Positions 25,619-33,226 of a stretch of DNA of 64,000 nt are shown here, one piece after another. The DNA comes from Halalkalicoccus sp. CG83. Lineage in GTDB: Archaea > Halobacteriota > Halobacteria > Halobacteriales > Halalkalicoccaceae. The position numbers and the translations under genes are program-made. Positions within the stretch are counted from its first letter, which is position 1. Every line of letters starts with the position of its first letter. A model generated the notes under the pieces. It had not been told where the DNA came from. It made no database searches and saw nothing but the letters and a program-made list of their open reading frames with translations. The stretch spans positions 248,001 through 312,000 of the forward strand of contig NZ_JAZDDH010000002.1 of assembly GCF_037081715.1 (NCBI RefSeq). The letters run 5' to 3'.

Positions 25619-26338
25619 TCAGTCCTCGCTCGCCGCGATCGACCCCTCGCTTTCGGCCGCGAACGGGATCTCCGCGTCGTCGTCGTCGTCGCTCGCGCCG
25701 AGCGCGTGTTTGACGAGGTTTCCGTGGCCGCGTCGGAGCCGCTCGGAGAGCGCCTGGTGTGAGATGTCGAGCGTCTCCGCGAGGTCGGTCAGACTCGACT
25801 CGCGCGGGACGTCGTAGTAGCCGTGTTCGAGCGCCGCGAGCATCGTCTCGCGCTGCTGGCCGGTCAGTCCGAACTGCTGGTGGGAGTCGTCGTCGAACCC
25901 GTAGATCCGGTCGACCGTCATCGAGAGTCCGTGTTCCTCACAGCGCTCGTAGGTCTGCGAGAGCGACTCGCGGTCGGGAAACAGCGCCCGAAGGCGCCAC
26001 TGGTCGTCGACGGTGTTCGCCTCCAGGACCGTCGTCCCCGCCTCGAGGATGAGATCGACCGCCGTCTCGATCGACTCGATCCATCTCGTCCGATAGACCC
26101 GGCTCTCGTTCATCGCCGCGATGCACTCGACCGACTCGAGCGTCGGATCGGTCTCCAACAGTCCGTCGAGGTCGGCGAGCGCCCGTTCGTCGCCGGTCGC
26201 ACGAACCAGCGGCAGTACGCGGTCGGCATCGTGAGCGATGATTCCAACGAACTCGAAGGACGCATCCGTGATCGGCACCGTCTCCGCCAGACAAAACTCC
26301 TCCGTCGGCAGACGAAACTCCGCTACCGAGGCCACCAC
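25619..26338 (-). CDS. Bacterio-opsin-activator (Bat)-type HTH-10 regulator (239 aa)
   Basis: Haloarchaeal regulator of the Bat group. The N-terminal 150 residues are a sensor-like domain (EFRLPTEEFCLAETVP, VEAN and DQWRLRALFP segments) and the C-terminal HTH-10 domain contains QFGLTGQQRETMLAALEHGY, then LTDLAETLDISHQALSERLR, the DNA-recognition helix. The start is GTG: the sequence AAGGAGG five bases before GTG 26338 (or 26335) is a strong Shine-Dalgarno, which is unusual here and decides the start over an upstream GTG at 26365. It is divergent from the aldo/keto reductase at 26520, which may be its target. The ligand is unknown. Confidence 0.85.
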   Translation of the reverse strand: MVASVAEFRLPTEEFCLAETVPITDASFEFVGIIAHDADRVLPLVRATGDERALADLDGLLETDPTLESVECIAAMNESRVYRTRWIESIETAVDLILEAGTTVLEANTVDDQWRLRALFPDRESLSQTYERCEEHGLSMTVDRIYGFDDDSHQQFGLTGQQRETMLAALEHGYYDVPRESSLTDLAETLDISHQALSERLRRGHGNLVKHALGASDDDDDAEIPFAAESEGSIAASED

Positions 26339-26449
26339 TCTTCCCTCCTTTCTGAGCGGTGCCACTCCGCACTGCTCGGCCCGATGATATCCATACAGTA
26401 GATACGCGCTATCGTTTTAGATAAGTGAATGACGTGCATATGTAAGGCC

Positions 26450-26457
26450 TTTATATA
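26450..26457 (+). promoter_or_regulatory. TATA box for the 26520 aldo/keto reductase
   Basis: TTTATATA is a near-perfect archaeal TATA box. It predicts a start near 26480, giving a leader of about 40 nt with a GAGGGAG Shine-Dalgarno just before ATG 26520. The ATG at 26472 would lie upstream of transcription start. Confidence 0.65.
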
Positions 26458-26519
26458 CTCCTCGTCGCCGGATGGCCGCATTCCCAACATCTATCCCCGA
26501 TTCGTCCCTCGAGGGAGAC

Positions 26520-27344
26520 ATGGCACGATCCAGCAGTGACGACGTCCCGACGGCCGACGGCATGCCGATGCTGGGACTTGGGACCTGGGAGAACGAGGAC
26601 GAAGAGGAGTGCGCCGAGAGCGTTCGCACGGCGCTGGAGATGGGCTATCGCCACATCGACACCGCGCAGGCCTACGGCAACGAGGAGAGCGTCGGCGAGG
26701 GGATCGCCCGCGCGGACGTCCCCCGCGAGGACGTCTTTCTGGCGACGAAGGTCTGGATCGAGAACCTCGCGTACGACGACGTGCTCGAGTCCACCCGCGA
26801 GAGCCTCGAGAAGCTCGGGACCGACTACGTCGACCTGCTGTACGTCCACTGGCCGGCCGGCGAGTACGACCCCGTAGAGACCTTCGATGCGCTCTCGGAG
26901 CTCGTCTCCGAGGGGGCAGTCGAGCACATCGGCGTCTCGAACTTCGAGCCCGAACAGCTCGACGAAGCCAGGGAGAAAAGCGACGAGCCGATCTTCGCGA
27001 ACCAGATCGAGTGTCACCCCATGCTCCAGCAGGAGACGCTTCGTGCCTACGGCGAGGAGCACGACGTAAACATCGTGGCGTACTCCCCGCTCGCGCGCGG
27101 TTCGGTATTCGATGCGTCCGAGCTGGGCTCCATCGCGGAGAAACACGGGGTCAGCGAGGCCCAGGTCAGCCTCGCGTGGCTCCGCGAGAAGGGGATCACC
27201 GCGATCCCCAAGGCGACCGGCGAGGAGCACGTCCGCGACAACTGGGAGTCGCTCTCGCTCTCGCTCGACGCCGAGGACGTCGAGACGATCGACGGGCTCG
27301 GCCGCGGCCAGCGCGAGGTCGACCCCAGCTTCGCCCCCTGGTAG
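26520..27344 (+). CDS. Aldo/keto reductase, 2,5-diketogluconate reductase type (274 aa)
   Basis: A compact family member of about 275 residues, as in bacterial DkgA/prostaglandin-F-synthase-like enzymes. Catalytic residues: Asp and Tyr in RHIDTAQAYGNEESVG, Lys in FLATKVWIEN, His in DLLYVHWPAGEYD. The cofactor end has AIPKATGEEHVRDNWE. It starts at ATG 26520 behind a clear Shine-Dalgarno and TATA box. It is divergently transcribed from the Bat-type regulator, so co-regulation is plausible. The natural substrate (aldehydes, ketogluconates, methylglyoxal) is not fixed by sequence. Confidence 0.91.
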   Translation: MARSSSDDVPTADGMPMLGLGTWENEDEEECAESVRTALEMGYRHIDTAQAYGNEESVGEGIARADVPREDVFLATKVWIENLAYDDVLESTRESLEKLGTDYVDLLYVHWPAGEYDPVETFDALSELVSEGAVEHIGVSNFEPEQLDEAREKSDEPIFANQIECHPMLQQETLRAYGEEHDVNIVAYSPLARGSVFDASELGSIAEKHGVSEAQVSLAWLREKGITAIPKATGEEHVRDNWESLSLSLDAEDVETIDGLGRGQREVDPSFAPW

Positions 27345-27395
27345 CGATTTCATTTCTGCCATAACAGTAAAGTAATTTGATGGCGATCGGAGCGT

Positions 27396-28136
27396 ATGGC
27401 CGTGCGGTCACGTCGCTCGCCGGCGATCGAGGCGATCCGTCTCGACCTCCGGCGGTTGCACGAACACTGGATGGAACTGTTCTTCCCGCGACAGCGTGCC
27501 GCTCACTCCGTGCTCGGGAAGTGGCGGCCGAGCACGCGAGGTGGACGGATCGCCTATCGGTTCTTGGGTGCGCTCGGCACGCTCGTGGTGGCCCTGCTCT
27601 ACCCGCTCGTGCTGGTCGGCTTCGCGGCGCGGTTCCATACTCGCCGAATCGACCGAGCGGCGGCGGGCCTCGGGCTCGCCGGCGTCGTCTCGCTTACCGC
27701 GCTCGTCTGGGGGGTGCTCGCGGCCGTCGCACGCCTCCAGCTCTCGCGAGGGGGATTTTTAGCAGTCGCGGCCGCCGCCGCCGTCGCGACGGTCGCCGCC
27801 GCGCTCGCGGTTGCGTTCGCCCGGATCGGCGGTCGGGGAACGACCGTCGTGTTCGCCTACCCGGCGGCGACGACCGCACTGTTCCTGCCGCCGGTCGTCG
27901 CCGCGCTGTTCTCGACGACGGTGGGATCGGTCGTCCTGCCGGGGAGCACCGAACTCGCGATCGGCCTGCTCGACGGGCCGCTCGCGTTGGTCGGTGTGGA
28001 CGGCTACCTCCGCGAGAACTACACGCTCGAGGGCGCCGCGTACGTGGGAATGTGGCTCGCGATCGCCGTTCCGCTGGGTTGGCTGCTCGGCGGCGTGGTG
28101 ACGCTCGCGGACCTGGTCCGTCCCGACGATCAGTGA
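27396..28136 (+). CDS. Multi-helix membrane protein of unknown function (246 aa)
   Basis: The N-terminal 50 residues are charged, with a stretch LHEHWMELFFPRQRAAHSVL, followed by six or so hydrophobic segments (TLVVALLYPLVLVGFAARF, GLGLAGVVSLTALVWGVLAA, FLAVAAAAAVATVAAALAVA and others). No catalytic motif is visible and I do not recognise a family. ATG 27396 is used; another frame over the same DNA is Arg-rich and not credible. It lies 51 bases behind the aldo/keto reductase on the same strand and ends just before a small zinc-finger gene, so a short operon is possible. Confidence 0.72.
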   Translation: MAVRSRRSPAIEAIRLDLRRLHEHWMELFFPRQRAAHSVLGKWRPSTRGGRIAYRFLGALGTLVVALLYPLVLVGFAARFHTRRIDRAAAGLGLAGVVSLTALVWGVLAAVARLQLSRGGFLAVAAAAAVATVAAALAVAFARIGGRGTTVVFAYPAATTALFLPPVVAALFSTTVGSVVLPGSTELAIGLLDGPLALVGVDGYLRENYTLEGAAYVGMWLAIAVPLGWLLGGVVTLADLVRPDDQ

Positions 28137-28174
28137 TGTAAACCTTCTTGTGCCGGAAGGGACTGAACTCGTAC

Positions 28175-28324
28175 ATGATGGTCATCGACACGGTGCGGGC
28201 GTACTTCGTCGATTCTGAGCCTATCGTCTCGGAGTGTCGACGCTGCGGTACGTCGGTCGAGAACGGCACCGAACGATGCCCCGGCTGTGACTCGACGGAG
28301 ATCGTCCGCCACCACATCGCCTGA
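28175..28324 (+). CDS. Zinc-ribbon microprotein (49 aa)
   Basis: A complete small gene with two Cys-x-x-Cys knuckles: Cys21/Cys24 (ECRRCGT) and Cys35/Cys38 (RCPGCDS), 11 residues apart, enough to hold one zinc. The N-terminus is MMVIDTVRAYFVDSEPIV and the C-terminus STEIVRHHIA. Haloarchaea have many such zinc-finger mini-proteins, some with roles in biofilm or motility, but each is poorly characterised. It starts 38 bases after the membrane protein stop, on the same strand. Confidence 0.72.
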   Translation: MMVIDTVRAYFVDSEPIVSECRRCGTSVENGTERCPGCDSTEIVRHHIA

Positions 28325-28405
28325 GAATCGTCGGCGCTCGCCGGTCCGGGGCCATCGCTCGACGCCGACGGGAACCCTTATTTCTGCCGACGCAAACCGT
28401 CCGAC

Positions 28406-28597
28406 ATGAAGTTCGATCTCCCGAGGACGGCCGCGGCGTTCGTCGTCGTACTGGCGATCGGCGTCGGGGTCTCGATGGCGACGCCGATGGCGACCGGAAC
28501 CGTCCTGATGATGGTCCTCCCGTCGATGGTCGCCTTCGGACTGGCGATGCTGGCGCTCGGCGTCAAACACGGCGAGTACCGGGCGACGCGGCGGTAG
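28406..28597 (+). CDS. Small two-helix membrane protein (63 aa)
   Basis: Two hydrophobic helices (AAAFVVVLAIGVGVSMATP and VLMMVLPSMVAFGLAMLALG) follow a short charged N-terminus (MKFDLPRT) and precede a basic end (VKHGEYRATRR). From memory it resembles a conserved haloarchaeal DUF7333-like family; function unknown. A TATA-like CTTATTTC lies about 28 nt upstream of the ATG. It converges on the PAPS-reductase-like gene at 28604, only 6 bases away. Confidence 0.7.
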   Translation: MKFDLPRTAAAFVVVLAIGVGVSMATPMATGTVLMMVLPSMVAFGLAMLALGVKHGEYRATRR

Positions 28598-28603
28598 TCG
28601 TAG

Positions 28604-29560
28604 TCACATGTAGCCGAGGTCGCGCAGTCTCCCCATCAGGTCCTCCTTGTCCTGGGCGCGACCGGCACGCTCGGTAGTGCCCTCGAGGTCCTGGAGCCAC
28701 GCGGGTCGGTCGTCGCTCCTCGCCGAGCCGTGTTCGCTGCCGAGCGAGCGAAAGCCCTCGAAGTACTTCGGCGAGACGGGGAGGTCCGCCGGCGTGGTGC
28801 CCTCGGGGAGGTCGTCGTAGCCCCGGGGGACGTACCCCTCGTCGGGATACGCCGGCACCGTATCGGGCACGACGTGGTTCCACATCGCCTCCCAGACGGC
28901 GGCCTCGTCGAACTGGAGGATCGAGTGGATGCGGTCGTGCGGGGGATACCGATCGGGGTCGTGACGCGGACTGAAGAACGTCTCGTCGGCGCGCGCCTCC
29001 TGTTCGTCCCAGCGAACGCCCGAGAAGACGCCGTCGAAGCCGTGCTCGCGGACGCTCTCGTTGAACGCCACCGTCTTCAGGAGGTGGTTCCCCTCGTAGC
29101 TGTCGGCGCTGAAGCGGAGCGTCTCCCCCTCGTACTCGAGGCGCTCGCGCAGTTCGCGGCGGGTCGCCTCGCTCAGCTCCTCGATCGGGATCTCGTCGCC
29201 GGGCCGAGCGTCGAGCCGGGCGAAGTCCTCGTTTCGCGCGTGGATCAACTCGAGGCCCCACTCGTCGGCCCACCGCTCGACGAACTCGAGCACGTCGGGG
29301 AAGTGTTCGAAGTGGTCGATGAACACCGCCGGCGGCACCTCGAGTTCGTACTCCTCCGCGACCTCGAGGACGAAGTAGAGCACCAGCGTCGAGTCCTTCC
29401 CGCCGGTCCACGCCACCGCCGGGTTCCGGTACTGTTCGAGGCCGCGGCGGGTGACCTCGATGGCCTTCTCGATCTTGGCGTCGAGCGTCGGGTAGTCCTC
29501 GGGACTCTCGCCCTCGCCGTCCTCGTAGTCGACGTCGAGGTAGTCGGGGAAGCCGGTCAT
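28604..29560 (-). CDS. PAPS reductase-like PP-loop protein, copy 1 (318 aa)
   Basis: A phosphoadenylylsulphate-reductase-family protein. The PP-loop is AWTGGKDSTLVLYFV (TGGKDS at residues 52-57), the second nucleotide-binding region is VFIDHFEHFPD, and a basic loop reads SGVRWDEQEARADETFFSPRHD. The C-terminal Cys of true PAPS reductases (ECGLH) is absent, so the thiol-dependent reduction is unlikely; ATP pyrophosphatase chemistry, for example sulphur or nucleotide transfer, is more probable. ATG 29560 starts MTGFPDYLDVDYEDGEGES. A close paralogue, with the same ends, is encoded 600 bp upstream at 30160-31131. Confidence 0.87.
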   Translation of the reverse strand: MTGFPDYLDVDYEDGEGESPEDYPTLDAKIEKAIEVTRRGLEQYRNPAVAWTGGKDSTLVLYFVLEVAEEYELEVPPAVFIDHFEHFPDVLEFVERWADEWGLELIHARNEDFARLDARPGDEIPIEELSEATRRELRERLEYEGETLRFSADSYEGNHLLKTVAFNESVREHGFDGVFSGVRWDEQEARADETFFSPRHDPDRYPPHDRIHSILQFDEAAVWEAMWNHVVPDTVPAYPDEGYVPRGYDDLPEGTTPADLPVSPKYFEGFRSLGSEHGSARSDDRPAWLQDLEGTTERAGRAQDKEDLMGRLRDLGYM

Positions 29561-29664
29561 CGTCCGACACCGACGCGCCCGGCCGTAATCTATGTTGGTG
29601 CTCCCGCCGATCGGGGATGGCAGAAAACGGCCCTCGGTCCGTCGCTGGACCCCGAACCGACCGA

Positions 29665-29919
29665 CTACCGGCTCTGGATAACCGATCGGCCCGCGCTGCC
29701 GGCGGCCGCTGAGATCAGGAGGACGGCGAGATAGAGCGCTCCGAGAACGCCGAAGACCGCGGCGAACGTGGCGGGGTTGCCGTCGTCGAGCAGCAGCGTC
29801 GGGGTGACCGTCTCGATCGCGTAGATCGCCGCGCCGATGGCGAGGAGGCCGGCCGCGATCGTCACTTCGGGATCTCTGAAACGGTTCATCAGGGTCTGTG
29901 ATCGGGTCGATTGGTCCAT
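29665..29919 (-). CDS. Small two-helix membrane protein between the PAPS-reductase paralogues (84 aa)
   Basis: Residues 20-70 hold two hydrophobic helices (VTIAAGLLAIGAAIYAIETV and FAAVFGVLGALYLAVLLISA). A TATA-like TGTATTTACG (29941-29951, minus strand) is centred about 27 nt before ATG 29919, so it has its own leaderless promoter and is probably not read from the paralogue upstream. An internal Met at residue 11 is an alternative start. No family recognised; it may be unrelated to its neighbours. Confidence 0.62.
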   Translation of the reverse strand: MDQSTRSQTLMNRFRDPEVTIAAGLLAIGAAIYAIETVTPTLLLDDGNPATFAAVFGVLGALYLAVLLISAAAGSAGRSVIQSR

Positions 29920-30159
29920 ACGAGCAGTAGGGTCCCAGTTCGTAAATACATTCCTTGAAACCCGATATCACGGGTGTAGAACGCCTCTAAGCCACGTTTC
30001 ACCGTCACACACCGACGAAGGGTTCCGCGGCGCTATGAACGCTGTTCTTCCAAAGGAAGACGCCCCTCCGTCCTCGTTACCAGGTCGCGTGATACGCGGT
30101 TGAAAACGATGAAAACCGTCGACGCGACGCCGACTCGCGCGAACGGGCGTACCGACGAC

Positions 30160-31131
30160 TTACATGTAGCCGAGGTCGCGCAGGCGCTCCATCAGGTCCT
30201 CCTTGTCCTGGGCGCGGCCGGCGCGTTCGGTGGTGTTGTCGAGGTCCTGGAGCCAGGCGGGCTCCTCCTCGGATCGCTCGGTGCTGATCTCGCTGCCGAG
30301 CGAGCGGAAGCCCTCGAAGTACTTCGGCGAGATCGGGATGTCCTCCTGGCTGATGCCCTCGGGGAGGTCGTCGTAGCTCTCGGGCACGTAGCCCTCCTCG
30401 GGGTAGCCCTCGACGGTCTCGGGGACGACCACGTACCAGAACGCGTCCCAGACGGCGGCCTCGTCGAACTGGAGGATGGGCTGGATGCGGTCGTGGGGCG
30501 GGTAGATGTCGGGGTCGTGACGCGGACTGAAGAACGTCTCGTCGGCACGCGCCTCCTGTTCGTCCCAGCGAACGCCCGAGATGACGCCGTCGATGTCGTA
30601 CTCCTCGAGGGCGTTGTTCAGCGCGACCGTCTTCAGCAGGTGATTGCCGACGTAGGTGTCGAGCAGGAACGGGAAGGTGTCCTCCTCGTACTCGAGCAGG
30701 TCGCGGACGTGGTGGCGGTTCTGCTCGTTGAGCTCCTCGATCGGAACGTCGTCGCCGGGCTCGAGGCCGTGTTCCTCGACGTACTCGCCGACGTCCTCGT
30801 TGCGCGCGTAGATGACCTCGAGGTCCCACTCGTCGGCCCACTTCTCGACGAAGTCGTGGATCTCGTCGAAGTGCTGGTAGTGGTCGATGAACACCGCCGG
30901 CGGCACCTCGAGGTCGAACTGCTCCGCGACCTCCTTGATGAAGTAGAGCGTGAGCGTCGAGTCCTTCCCGCCGGTCCACATCACGGCGGGGTTCTCGTAC
31001 TGTTCGAGGCCGCGGCGGGTGACCTCGATGGCCTTCTCGATCTTGGCGTCGAGCGTCGAGTAGTCCTCGGGGTTCTCGCCCTCGCCGTCCTCGTAGTCGA
31101 CGTCGAGGTAGTCGGGGAAGTTCTGGGTCAT
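30160..31131 (-). CDS. PAPS reductase-like PP-loop protein, copy 2 (323 aa)
   Basis: Highly similar to the protein encoded at 28604-29560: same FPDYLDVDYEDGEGE start, the PP-loop MWTGGKDSTLTLYF (TGGKDS at residues 53-58), the SGVRWDEQEARADETFFSPRHD block, and identical KEDLM-RLRDLGYM end. Divergence is concentrated in the middle (residues 115-175), including an insertion EDVGEYVEEHGLEPGDD not present in copy 1. ATG 31131 is chosen over 31149 because the TATA-like CTAATTAAA overlaps the latter. Same unproven sulphur/adenylate chemistry as copy 1. Confidence 0.87.
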   Translation of the reverse strand: MTQNFPDYLDVDYEDGEGENPEDYSTLDAKIEKAIEVTRRGLEQYENPAVMWTGGKDSTLTLYFIKEVAEQFDLEVPPAVFIDHYQHFDEIHDFVEKWADEWDLEVIYARNEDVGEYVEEHGLEPGDDVPIEELNEQNRHHVRDLLEYEEDTFPFLLDTYVGNHLLKTVALNNALEEYDIDGVISGVRWDEQEARADETFFSPRHDPDIYPPHDRIQPILQFDEAAVWDAFWYVVVPETVEGYPEEGYVPESYDDLPEGISQEDIPISPKYFEGFRSLGSEISTERSEEEPAWLQDLDNTTERAGRAQDKEDLMERLRDLGYM

Positions 31132-31148
31132 GGCGTACGCTAATGACA

Positions 31149-31157
31149 TTTAATTAG
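31149..31157 (-). promoter_or_regulatory. TATA-like box for PAPS-reductase copy 2
   Basis: CTAATTAAA on the minus strand, centred about 22 nt before ATG 31131. It overlaps the alternative ATG at 31149, supporting the shorter product. Confidence 0.5.
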
Positions 31158-31220
31158 CGCGCACAAAGGGTTTACGAACCACTATGCGATGATGTGACGG
31201 ATACCACGCCCCGAGGACGA

Positions 31221-31790
31221 CTACGTGATGAACTTGTTGTCGCGCCAGTTGACGCCGCTCGGCGCGGAGTCCTCCGACCCCGGTCCCTCGACGACCTCGA
31301 CGGTGGCGGGGCGCTTCTCTCCGTCGACGATCTTCGTCGCCTCGAGCTCGCCGTCGCGCTCGGCGATCGCGGTCAGCGTTCCCTTCTCCGCGAGGGTCGC
31401 GATGTCGCAGAGCACCTCGAACATGGGGAACTGGAGCGCCGTGTTCTGGAGGACGGTCTCGCGGTCGCCCTTGAACGCCGCGAACTCGACGAGCTCGGAG
31501 GGGATCGGCTCCTCCTCCTCGCCCCACGATGGCGGCGCGCCCGGACCCGTCTCGGGCTCCTCCTCGTAGACGCGCGTCTCCGTGACGCTCGCCTTCAGTT
31601 GGGCGGTCGGCGTGTACTTGCTCACCGTTCCGTCCTGCGCGACGGACTTGATCACGAGGGTGTTGTTTCGCCTCGTGATGTCGATGTCCTTGATCTCATC
31701 GGGGAGCGTCGGGTCCGAATCGAAGTAGTCGGTGACTGTTTCGAGGGGCAGTTCCAGCGTCGAATGAAGTTGGTATACGCGCCCTGACAT
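31221..31790 (-). CDS. Conserved haloarchaeal protein, DUF7110-like (189 aa)
   Basis: A soluble acidic protein with a conserved start MSGRVYQLHSTLELPLETVT, a beta-rich domain to about residue 75 (KDIDITRRNNTLVIKSV, YTPTAQLKASVTETRVYEEE), a Pro/Gly/Glu linker, and a helical part with FKGDRETVLQNTALQFPMFE. The family name is from memory. No catalytic motif is visible. It is preceded on its own strand by the glutaredoxin gene (stop 31913), with a separate ATG at 31790. Function unknown. Confidence 0.7.
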   Translation of the reverse strand: MSGRVYQLHSTLELPLETVTDYFDSDPTLPDEIKDIDITRRNNTLVIKSVAQDGTVSKYTPTAQLKASVTETRVYEEEPETGPGAPPSWGEEEEPIPSELVEFAAFKGDRETVLQNTALQFPMFEVLCDIATLAEKGTLTAIAERDGELEATKIVDGEKRPATVEVVEGPGSEDSAPSGVNWRDNKFIT

Positions 31791-31912
31791 GGATGGTTAG
31801 GTCCTCGTTGGGCGGCGGTCGGCCCACGATCGCGCCCGTTCGTCGCTATGTAGGACCTCCATCCATATAGGGCCTCTCCTTGGCGCACGCGCGGCGGTCG
31901 TTACTTCCGGTG

Positions 31913-32257
31913 TTAGTCGTTTGCGAGCGTCGGTTCGAGTTCGCCGCGTTCGTCCATCTCCGTGAGGACGTCGCTCCCGCCGATGAACTCGCCGTTCACG
32001 TAGGTCTGAGGGGTCGTCTCCCAGCCGCTGTGTTCCGAGAGCGCCGCGCGGTACTCCTCGAGCGACTCGAGGGTGTCGACGCACTCGACGTCGTCGCGGT
32101 ACTGGGTGATCAGATCGAGCGCGCGCTGGGAGAAGCCACACTGGGGCATCATCCGGTTGCCCTTCATGAACAGTACGACCTCGTTCTCATCGATGGCGTT
32201 GTCGACGCGTTCGGTGACCTCCTCCTGCGAGAGTCCCTGGTTGGGTTGGAACGTCAT
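31913..32257 (-). CDS. Monothiol glutaredoxin, CGFS type (114 aa)
   Basis: Contains MPQCGFSQRALDLI with the single active Cys40 of the CGFS class and the cis-Pro loop WETTPQTYVNGEFIGGSDV. CGFS glutaredoxins carry [2Fe-2S] clusters with glutathione or a substitute thiol; haloarchaea use gamma-glutamylcysteine, so the ligand is an open question. ATG 32257 (MTFQPNQGL) is used. It is on the minus strand, 83 bases behind the GfcR-like gene, and may share its transcript. Confidence 0.9.
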   Translation of the reverse strand: MTFQPNQGLSQEEVTERVDNAIDENEVVLFMKGNRMMPQCGFSQRALDLITQYRDDVECVDTLESLEEYRAALSEHSGWETTPQTYVNGEFIGGSDVLTEMDERGELEPTLAND

Positions 32258-32340
32258 ACCGCGAGGTAGCCGACCGAGAGGGAAAGCCGTTGCGCTGCTC
32301 CCCGTCGTCCGATCGTTGGCTGGAACGTCGCCGACCGGTG

Positions 32341-32967
32341 CTACTCGTCGCTGCCGACGGGGATGACCTGCACCAGCGAGTAGACCGGGACGCCGTCGAT
32401 CTCCTCGACGCCCTGTTTGTCGACGAGCACGACACAGGCGACCGGCTCGCCGCCCTGCTCGCGGATCGCCTCGATCGTCTCGCGCATCGTCGTGCCGCTG
32501 GTGACGGTGTCGTCGATCACGTAACACTCGCGGTCGCGAATCGCCGCGAAGTTACGCGAGAAGCTCCCGCCGAGGCCCTCCATGTCTCCTTCCTCCCACT
32601 GGTGCTTGCGCGGGGCGTACGTACAGAGGTCGGTGTCGAGTTCGCGACCCACCATCGTCGCCATCGGCACGCCGGCCTTCTCGATGCCGACGGTGAGGTC
32701 GATCCCCTCGCCCTGCTTTCTGAGCAGGTCGGCCATCGCCCGGGCGACGTGGCCCAGGCGGGTGCTGTCGCGGCCGACCGCGCTCCAGTCGACGTGGATG
32801 TCGGCGGGTTTGCCCCGCGAGGTCGTCGGCTCGGTCCGGCCGCTACGCTCGACCAGCCAGCTCGCCGTCTCCCGCGAGACGTTGAGTTCGTCCGCGATCT
32901 CGCCCTTCGAGAGCCCCCCCTCCGCGAGCTCCGCCGCGCTCTCGATCAGGTCGTCAACGTTCTTCAT
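32341..32967 (-). CDS. gfcR: GfcR-like regulator with HTH and phosphoribosyltransferase domains (208 aa)
   Basis: The N-terminal 50 residues form a helix-turn-helix (SKGEIADELNVSRETASWLV), joined to an orotate-phosphoribosyltransferase fold with the PRPP motif YVIDDTVTSGTTMRETIEAI and VDLTVGI-type strand VGIEKAGVPMATM. This matches the haloarchaeal GfcR/OPRT-like regulators shown in Haloferax to activate glucose and fructose catabolism. It is likely a DNA-binding sensor, not a nucleotide enzyme. Sugar-acid degradation genes lie 3.5-11 kb away. A 14-bp inverted repeat sits between its TATA box and start. Confidence 0.85.
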   Translation of the reverse strand: MKNVDDLIESAAELAEGGLSKGEIADELNVSRETASWLVERSGRTEPTTSRGKPADIHVDWSAVGRDSTRLGHVARAMADLLRKQGEGIDLTVGIEKAGVPMATMVGRELDTDLCTYAPRKHQWEEGDMEGLGGSFSRNFAAIRDRECYVIDDTVTSGTTMRETIEAIREQGGEPVACVVLVDKQGVEEIDGVPVYSLVQVIPVGSDE

Positions 32968-32970
32968 ACG

Positions 32971-32996
32971 CGGGCGTTCGCCCGCCGTTTTTATAG
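32971..32996 (-). promoter_or_regulatory. gfcR promoter with inverted repeat between TATA box and start
   Basis: CTATAAAAA (minus strand, 32988-32996) is a strong TATA box about 25 nt before ATG 32967. Immediately downstream, CGGGCG-TT-CGCCCG at 32971-32984 is a perfect 6+2+6 inverted repeat, lying between TATA box and start, where a repressor or the regulator itself could block initiation. Confidence 0.6.
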
Positions 32997-33159
32997 TCGT
33001 ATCGTCATCCGCGAACGCCGCCTCGAGCCCACCGGCTCGAATTCTCGTCCCGAACGAGGCCGAAATCTCCGACGGCCTCGGCGGCTCGCATCGAGGTTCC
33101 CTCTTACGTCCGTTCCGATCGAGAGGACGGCCCGCTCTCTGCCGAGCGAGTCCCTCTGG

Positions 33160-33185
33160 GGGCGGCGCGTCCGGACGCGCCGCCC
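33160..33185. repeat. 26-bp perfect palindrome between gfcR and the HAD gene
   Basis: GGGCGGCGCGTCC at 33160-33172 is followed directly by its exact reverse complement GGACGCGCCGCCC at 33173-33185. There is no loop, so it is either a protein-binding palindrome or a cruciform-prone repeat. It lies 41 bases before the HAD start codon. Confidence 0.65.
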
Positions 33186-33226
33186 GTCACACGCACCCTT
33201 TTGACGTTCGAAGCGCCACGGGTGGT

